A stretch of 64,000 bases of DNA from Artemia franciscana (Eukaryota > Arthropoda > Branchiopoda > Anostraca > Artemiidae), in assembly GCF_032884065.1 (NCBI RefSeq), contig NC_088866.1, positions 33,647,519-33,711,518 of the forward strand, given 5' to 3'. The notes below the pieces were generated by a model, which ran no database searches, was not told where the DNA came from, and saw only the letters and a list, made by a program, of their open reading frames with translations. Positions within the stretch are counted from its first letter, which is position 1, and every line of letters starts with the position of its first letter. Shown here in pieces: positions 57,505 to 64,000 of the stretch. The position numbers and the translations under genes were made by a program.

Positions 57505-58200
57505 GTCTACTAACATGCTTCAATAAAACTAGTACAAACAAGCCAACTAATTATATTTCGCAATGTTTGTAGGATTATAGAAAACTAGAGCTTTACTGAA
57601 AACACAAAACAATATAGGAGTTTTGGTACAGTAAAAAAGCATTTAGGACTGTTGCTTTTTTTCGTTTAATTTGGTATCACTTCTGCACAATGGATCAGTC
57701 AAATGATTGTTCTGTTTTTAAAAGTACATTTCATGATTACTTTGTTGACAAGTCCAAAGTGAAGCCATCTTGATAGTATTAGGACTATAGACCAGCTTTT
57801 GAATTGGTATCATAATCTGAAATTTTCTGTTGTATAGAGAGAGATAACTGGATTTCTAGAGTTCATGTTATGGCTTATTTGATCTTCATTTCAAGCAACA
57901 CTAAAGCGTGTTCCTTATCATTTAAAATTGTATATTACTCACTATTGGTATTATATCAGTTGATACCAAATGTTACCTGATAAATCAGTCCATTATTCCT
58001 ATATGCTGCGCAATAACTTTTTGGCTATTAAAACATATTTATTTTTCTCTTTATGTTTTAAGATAATTTTGCTCCAGGCTATACTCAAAGTTACTGGTAT
58101 CACAGCTGGTGTAAGACCGGCTATATTCTTGTTTTTATTCTTGGATTATGTGTTTTCAGTAAAGCGCTAGCTTTCTATCTCTCATGATCTTTTTTCGGAA
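57505..58200 (-). mobile_element. TIR element family A, copy 3 (opposite orientation)
   Basis: ATAAAACTAGTACAAACAAGCC and TAGAAAACTAGAGCTTTACTGAAAAC at the left, spacer GTATCACTTCTGCACAATGGATCAGTCAAATGA, CATCTTGATAGTATTAGGACTATAGACCAGC, AGAGATAACTGGATTTCTAGAGTTCAT, right end GTGTTTTCAGTAAAGCGCTAG (58150). The spacer is the reverse complement of 51730-52170. Confidence 0.85.
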
Positions 58201-58440
58201 GTGGGAGGATCTCCCTCATATGAGGAGCTATTTCTGTTCTAAAACCTTACTTTCAATTGAAAAAAAATGTTTTTTTTATTTCATTTCTGATTCATAGGGG
58301 AGATACGACACCCCTAGAGAATGCTGCAAACAGCTTCGACAGTTACGAAACACTTTGACTTTACAACAAAAAGTTAATTATCCATACTAAAAACAAGTGC
58401 ATCACGTTTACAAAAATAGTGAATTATCTGAAAACTAATC
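58201..58440 (+). repeat. Family B-like terminal module (as at 52346)
   Basis: CCTTACTTTCAATTGAAAAA, CATAGGGGAGATACGACACCCC, GCTGCAAACAGCTTCGACAGTTACGAAA and ACAACAAAAAGTTAATTATCCATAC follow the order seen at 52346-52640. Confidence 0.7.
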
Positions 58441-60554
58441 ACAAAGAAAACACAATCCATGATTAAAAAAATACACGATAAGGACTTGTGCCAAGACATT
58501 CTGATTCAAAGTTTATCGCTCTACTAACTGAACTGCGACGACAGGTAATCAAATTTAATCTATTGCTTTTTGTAGAACCATAATTGCATAGCTTACAGCC
58601 TTTTTCCCAGGGACATAGGAGGGTCATGTTATCTACCAAAAGCGTAGTTATCGGACCTTATTCAGCAAATGCTTTTGTAATTGGCTATTATAAAACGTTG
58701 AGTTAACTAAATTTTCTATTGTAAAGAATGAGAACATTAAACTATTTTTGGTAAAGCTGAACTTTCGCAAACAGGAGAAGGAGAGGTCTATAATAAATCC
58801 AATTATTCTGTGAATTTCCTCTTATTAAGAACATTCGATATCTTAAAATCATTTTACGAGGCTCATCGTTGACTAACCGTATTCACAGCAAATTCTCCCG
58901 ACGGAATAGATAACATTAAAAGCCATGAAATCTACCAGATGGCGGAATTTGTAAAAACATGTATAGGAGCAATAGCTTTTAAATAAGCCATTAGACATTT
59001 TTTAACGATGGTGTGGTAGCATCCTAACCCTTTTAACGTTGCCGTAGGCTGCTGATGAGCAGACGATTTTTGGAAATTACTAAGGGGACTGGGAGGGAGA
59101 ACGTACGAGAGGGGTTTTTGTAACCTCCTGTTAAGGATTTCGGACCATAATTATTACAATGGTACCGCTTTATATTTCCAAGCTTTTCCACTTAAGAAAT
59201 GGTACCAAAAGTGGAGCCGTTCTGCTACATGGCATTTAAGGGTGGTAGAATTGATGAAAAGTACGTGAATATGAGCAATAACTTTTGTATGAGCTAATAA
59301 ACATCTGTCTACGATGTTCTGATGGCCCGCTTGCCCTACACCTTGAGAAATGGCATAGCGTCATTTATAGGCCATATGAGACATACAGATTGCTGGTGGA
59401 ATTTATAGAAACCACGTAGGTATGAAAAATAACTTATAAATGAGCCATTAAGGATCTCTCTATGCGTAAAAAAGTGACTTTTCTTGCTGTTCAAGGTGGG
59501 GGCCCGGAATTCCCTTAAGTTTTCGTCCATGCTGATTCTAATTATGCAACTTTTGTTTCGATCTAACGCCATTTTTTTGGGGGGGGGGAGGGTTTCAGGA
59601 TTTTTTCGAAATTACCCCAATTTGTTTTTTTTCACAATAAACTTTTACTTTTAAGATAAACTGAAACAATAGTTACCTTTCACAAGTCATTGTCATATGG
59701 AAGAAATTTTTCTCAATAGGCAGTTTTTTTTTTTTTTAAACACGTCTTTAACTTTTGGTTGCTATTAGCTATTGTTCTCTCTTTAGCTGCAACCATGATT
59801 AATATGACAAGCAAAGTATCACTGCTAATTCTTATTATCTGATTATCGCTGTACATGTTCAATGAATTAGAGTTTAAAATATGCGGCATAATCACGGAAA
59901 AGAGTGGCGTTCACACATAAGGCCATTTCTGGCAAACAAATCGTTCATCAACAATGTTGATCAACGATCGCAAGAACAGATTTAATTATAAACAGTCGTG
60001 AGGTTATTACTATTGGAAATGAATGACAATATTTTTAAAATCAATTGGACATTATTTTACTATTTTCAGTCAAAATCATGCTTACTCCTGTAATTTTTGC
60101 TGTTTATAAACCTTTTCGCTGTCTGATCAAATTATGAATCTTTCTAGTTTCTATAAAACACAGCAAGATTTATTCACTGCCCTTTGGAAGAAAAGGGATA
60201 GGTAATTTCAAAGAAAGTACCTTATAATGTCTTATTCTGTGCAAGAGATCAAGTTAAGAATATGTGCAAAACCTTTATAAAAACTAATTGTTTTTCCCGT
60301 AGATTTGCCCAATAAAATTGAAAAAGAAACAATGATTTCAATCGTGGGTCAGTTTCATCCATATTGTGGGTCAACAAAACCTTTTATGGTCCCTAGAAGA
60401 AGGTTGCTGATCAACAATCTCGTCGAAAAAGGCCTATAGATTCAACAAGACTTTCTTGCCTTAGCTATACTTACTTAGGCATGGAAGTAAGCCAGACTCT
60501 CGGGTGAACGTCATACAAAACCACAGATAGTAAAGCGACAAAAAAGTGTTTTGA
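58441..60554. other. Unassigned intergenic stretch
   Basis: No gene, RNA or repeat family supported apart from a G-run (59577-59588) and a T-run (59726-59738). Confidence 0.45.
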
Positions 60555-61345
60555 TTAGTCCTAGATGAAAATATTAGCAAAATAAATGACATTTTGGAGG
60601 TTTTAAGAGTTCAGGATGCAAGAATAGGTTCGAAAATTCAAGTTAAGACGACTAAGTTGCTAAGACTGGGAATTAATGAAGGTAAAGAGGTTATGTTGTG
60701 TAACAAGATCAATCAAGCGGACAGCTTCACTTACGTAGGTGGTATTATTAGTGTAGAGAGTGGTTGTGGTGAAGATGTTAGAAATAGAATAAACAAGGGC
60801 CAATTTTTTTTCATGGTTAAAAAAAAGTGTGGAAGAAAAACAAGATAAGTCTACGAACCAAGAATAGTATATTTAAGGATACATTGATGACAGTGGTAAA
60901 GTATGGTTTTGAAACATGTGCACTCCGGAGGACGGAGGAGGATTTGTTAGATATTTTCCAGAGAAATTGTCGACGGAAGGTTTTCGGTACCCATCGGACT
61001 AACTGTATTTCAAATAGTAAGCTGTTCGAAAAATGTGGCTTTATCCTGCTGTCTACGACAATAATGAAAGAAAGGTTGAGATGGCTAGTACAGCTTGTGT
61101 GGATGAAAGATAACAGATTACCAAAGATCGTCCTTTTCAGCTAACAATATAGGGTCAAACTAAAAGCACGGTGTTCTCAATTGGGGTGAAATGAGGTCGT
61201 AAAGAAAGGTTTAAGGGAAATTGGGACTTTTTGAAAGGTTGCAAAGAGTAAGGCTTTGAATAGATTGTGATGGAGGAAGAGCATGCACATCTGTGTTGGC
61301 TTCAGGCAGCTTGGGACTGCAGTCGGTTGTCAGTAGCAGTAGTAG
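60555..61345 (+). pseudogene. LINE fragment: RT C-terminal and post-RT domain
   Basis: Plus-strand reading: ILEVLRVQDARIGSKIQVKT, KLLRLGINEGKEV, ADSFTYVGGIISVESGCGED, then in another frame VVKYGFETCALRRTEEDLLD, IFQRNCRRKVFGTHRTNCIS, KERLRWL and LPKIVLFS. The 3' end TTGGCTTCAGGCAGCTTGGGACTGC is followed by CAGTAGCAGTAGTAG. A frameshift lies near 60840. Same family as the fragments at 1, 30.1 and 46.9 kb. Confidence 0.85.
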
Positions 61346-61869
61346 TTTGATTTATATCAAGACTTCACCGGTAGGGAGCTAGGATTTTCTACTCTGACCC
61401 AAAGTAAAATAGATGAAATTGCTCGCCCATTAAAGATTAACCGATTCAAACACGGAATCTGACTCCCGTAATGAAACTCAATTTCTGTCAACACCTGTCA
61501 AAGCCTTAACTGACCGGTATTTTAATTAAAGCAAATCTTTCAAAAACCAATCTGATCATGAAGGATTGACTATCATGATTGTGAATCTTGGAATTTATTT
61601 TTTATTTTTTAGACCAAAGCCTCTGAAATCACTATTACATCACAAAGAAGGAAATAAATTTTACGCGGATGAAAATCAAACCTCACAGTCAAAATTTTCT
61701 TATGCTAATGAATTTGAAGCGGAAATTAAAAGCTAATGAAAGAAATATTTGGAAATAGCATAAAAATTATAAATTCTGATGCTCAGTATATTAAGCAATC
61801 AGACCTCTATTCTTTACTTTATAGTTTCAATTATTAGTGACCAAAGTCACTCTATAACTAGCCTTAACT

Positions 61870-62650
61870 AGGAATGGATGAGCATAGAGAGGTAAAATTA
61901 GGTAATGAGGAGATTGATCAACTGAAGAGTTTCACTTAAAGAGGTAGTATTATAAGCAAGGAGGTCGGTAATCTGGAAGACCTCAAATCCTTTCTAGGAT
62001 GATAAATAAAATTTCGAATAGGTACATAAATTCTTTTGAAAGACAGTGATAATAACATTTACAAAAGGGTGGATGGGATGAAGATATAAAAAGTAAATCG
62101 GAATGTTCTTTGCAGGATGCGAAATGTGCAGCCTGTTTAATCGAAGTTAGAAAATGCTTGGATGAATTCGGTTGAAACTTACTCCTCAAACGAACGTTAG
62201 GATAATAGAAGTCACAGCATTGATAATCACTGTCACAAGGTCAGTGTGGTTTCGAAAAGTGGCTGCTTTAACAAAATTTGAAATATGTGATAATTCGTAC
62301 TTCAGAGGCATTCTGTAAGGGCGGTTTTAGGCAAATGTTTGACGACCGTTGTGTCAAACAATAAGCTATAAGAAAGGTCTACTCTGATCCCACTTTTCAA
62401 TGGCTATAACCAAAGATCAGCCAAGGACACGTTTTACGGATAGGCTGTTGAAAATCAAGCAAATTGGCCAATGACTTAAGACCAAACGGAAAACAAAACA
62501 TCCTCGAACGGGTTGGGAGGGGTCGTAAGAAACCGAAGTTGTTAACACCCACCAATTGTAAGTTCGTGTGGTGGAGTGAAGCGCGGAGTTTTGGAAATAT
62601 TGGAGTGGAGGAGGAATGCTCATCTTAAGTGATTTGGCGGTGTGACGAGC
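61870..62650 (+). pseudogene. Older, strongly decayed LINE fragment
   Basis: GNEEIDQLKSFT, GSIISKE, then CGMRNVQ-like and KDTF-like words follow the same order as the LINE post-RT domain, and the 3' part has GGGGTCGTAAGAAACC and GTGGAGGAGGAATGCTCATC. Far more diverged than its neighbours, with many stops. Confidence 0.55.
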
Positions 62651-62893
62651 TATTTATAGTGACAGAAGAAGTTGTTATACACTTAAGAAATGTATGATTT
62701 CTTGGTGTACCTATAGTCTATTCATCTGAACAACTTCCCTTTCAATCCTCAAAAGAGTTCAGTGAAAAACCCATGTTCCTGAATAAACCATAGCCCGTGG
62801 TAATGCTAAGGGGAAGAATGATTAAAAGAATTACTCTGTATGGCAGCACTGACTGAACTAGAATCTGGTTCGTTAGAGTTGATACCATTCACT

Positions 62894-62959
62894 AAAGATA
62901 ACTTGCCAAAGATATCTTTGGCAAGAAAGACTTTTGCTTAAAGCAAAAGATAACTTGCC
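62894..62959. repeat. Two perfect palindromes inside a 14 bp direct repeat
   Basis: AAAGATAACTTGCC at 62894-62907 and 62946-62959 flank a 24 bp perfect palindrome (62902-62925, centre GATATC) and CTTTTGCTT/AAGCAAAAG (62931-62949). Confidence 0.95.
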
Positions 62960-63179
62960 CGCCTGGAATAGTATTGAGATAAAAATAAATCTCCGTCAAA
63001 TTGTGGACACGGTTTTTGCTTTTTAATGAAATATATTGTAATATGTTGCATACTTTGATATTATTGTAGAGTTAGGCCCAATAAAAGAGAAACATTGCAA
63101 AATTTCGGAAAATATTTTAAAAAATTCTAAAATACTTACTAATATCATTCTTGAAGCCGCCTCACTTTACTCAACGGAA

Positions 63180-64000
63180 TTAAGAATGATTTTAGGAAAA
63201 TCTTAAACACCTGTATAAGAAAGATGATAAGAGTGAGTGTCGTAATTATTGAGGCATTGGTCTGGTCTCTGTAGGTAGCAAATTACTTAGTAATATGATA
63301 CTTTTTAGACTGAGAGATGATGTAGACAAAGTTTTAAGAGAAGAACAGTGCGGTTTTAGAAAAGGTAGAGGATGTTTCGACCACATTTTCTCTCTTAGGT
63401 TAATAATTAAGAAGTGCCTTAGTTGTTAAAACCTTTGGTTCCCAGTTTTATGGATTATAAGCAAGCGTTCGATTCTATTGATAGAAGAGCTTTAGCATAG
63501 CTTATACTTGTACGGTATATCAGACATATACATTAAAGTAATTAGTAATATGTGCTATGTACAAAATCACTAATCATGTACTAATTAGTACTATGTACGA
63601 AAATCACTGCTGCGGTTAGGTTCGCAGCTGGTTTAGTATTAAATCGAGAGTTAAGGGGGGGTTGTGTTCAGTCCCGCTTTATATGGATCATTTTGATGAA
63701 CTTTGTCTTAAGGAGCACAGGAAAGGCGATGGGAGACCATGGAATCAAATGGGGAGGAAAAAATCTCCTTGACTTAAATTATGCTGATGATTTAAGCATC
63801 CTAGATGAAAGTATCAGCCAAATGAATGAACTTTTGGAGGTTTCGCGAGTTCAGGGTACTAGATAAGGTTTGAAAATTAAGAAGACTAAGTCACTTAGGC
63901 TAGGAATAAGTGAAGATGAAAAGGTGACGTTGGGTGCCGAAAAGATTGATGAGAGGGGCAGCTTCACTTACCTTGGCAGCTTCACTTACCACAGGGAGGC
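63180..64000 (+). pseudogene. LINE reverse transcriptase fragment, cut by window end
   Basis: Plus-strand frames read IGLVSVGSKLLSNMILFRL, VLREEQCGFRKGRGCFDHIF, LRLIIKKCLS, then LNYADDLSILDESISQMNEL (near 63776) with the catalytic YADD, and GSFTYLGSFTY at the end. The catalytic core is recognisable but frameshifted, with stops near 63430. A short TTACCTTGGCAGCTTCAC duplication sits at the window edge. Confidence 0.85.

Overview
This window looks like a piece of a large, repeat-rich animal genome, most likely an arthropod and possibly a crustacean such as a brine shrimp (inference; there is no diagnostic locus for the species). Evidence: AT-rich DNA, one spliced gene with introns of 1.3 to 8.6 kb, many degraded LINE retrotransposons, a Polinton/Maverick remnant, long AT and poly-T tracts, and CCTAA telomere-like blocks. 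I see no prokaryotic gene organisation.

The only host gene I can reconstruct is a zeta-crystallin/quinone oxidoreductase (CRYZ-type) on the minus strand, from 55491 down to 26285. Seven exons join with consensus GT-AG boundaries into a 333-residue open frame. The start codon is split by intron 1 (AT|G), and all phases agree. Nearly everything between 26 and 55 kb is intron filled with repeats. Two exon borders are embedded in tandem repeats that copy the splice acceptor itself: exon 2 is preceded by two partial exon copies, and the exon 3 acceptor sits at the edge of an array of about 40 bp units carrying acceptor-like TTTTCAG. A LINE later split that array.

Layout. 1-1.05 kb: minus-strand LINE reverse transcriptase remnant. 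1.2-1.54 kb: tandem repeat. 2.4-7.3 kb: decayed Polinton/Maverick on the plus strand (protein-primed DNA polymerase B, integrase with chromodomain, two capsid-type proteins, possible protease start). 7.4-8.1 kb: unrecognised minus-strand frames. 8.3-10.7 kb: LINE endonuclease interrupted by a 1.9 kb repeat-rich element. 10.7-20.5 kb: non-coding, with several tandem arrays (265, 155 and 72 bp units), a telomere-like block, an 88-T tract, a 700 bp palindrome and short interspersed elements. About 20.9-25 kb: an element with inverted arms of nearly 500 bp around a second LINE type. 26.3-55.5 kb: the CRYZ-type gene, with LINE fragments, two copies of a 1.1 kb hairpin-ended element, foldback elements and minisatellites in its introns. 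55.5-64 kb: intergenic, a second copy of a TIR element, and three plus-strand LINE fragments, the last running off the window end.

No tRNA, rRNA or CRISPR array was recognised. The most interesting items are the splice-acceptor tandem arrays in the CRYZ-type gene, the large inverted-repeat element at 21-25 kb, and the Polinton remnant. All similarity statements are from reading; no search was run.
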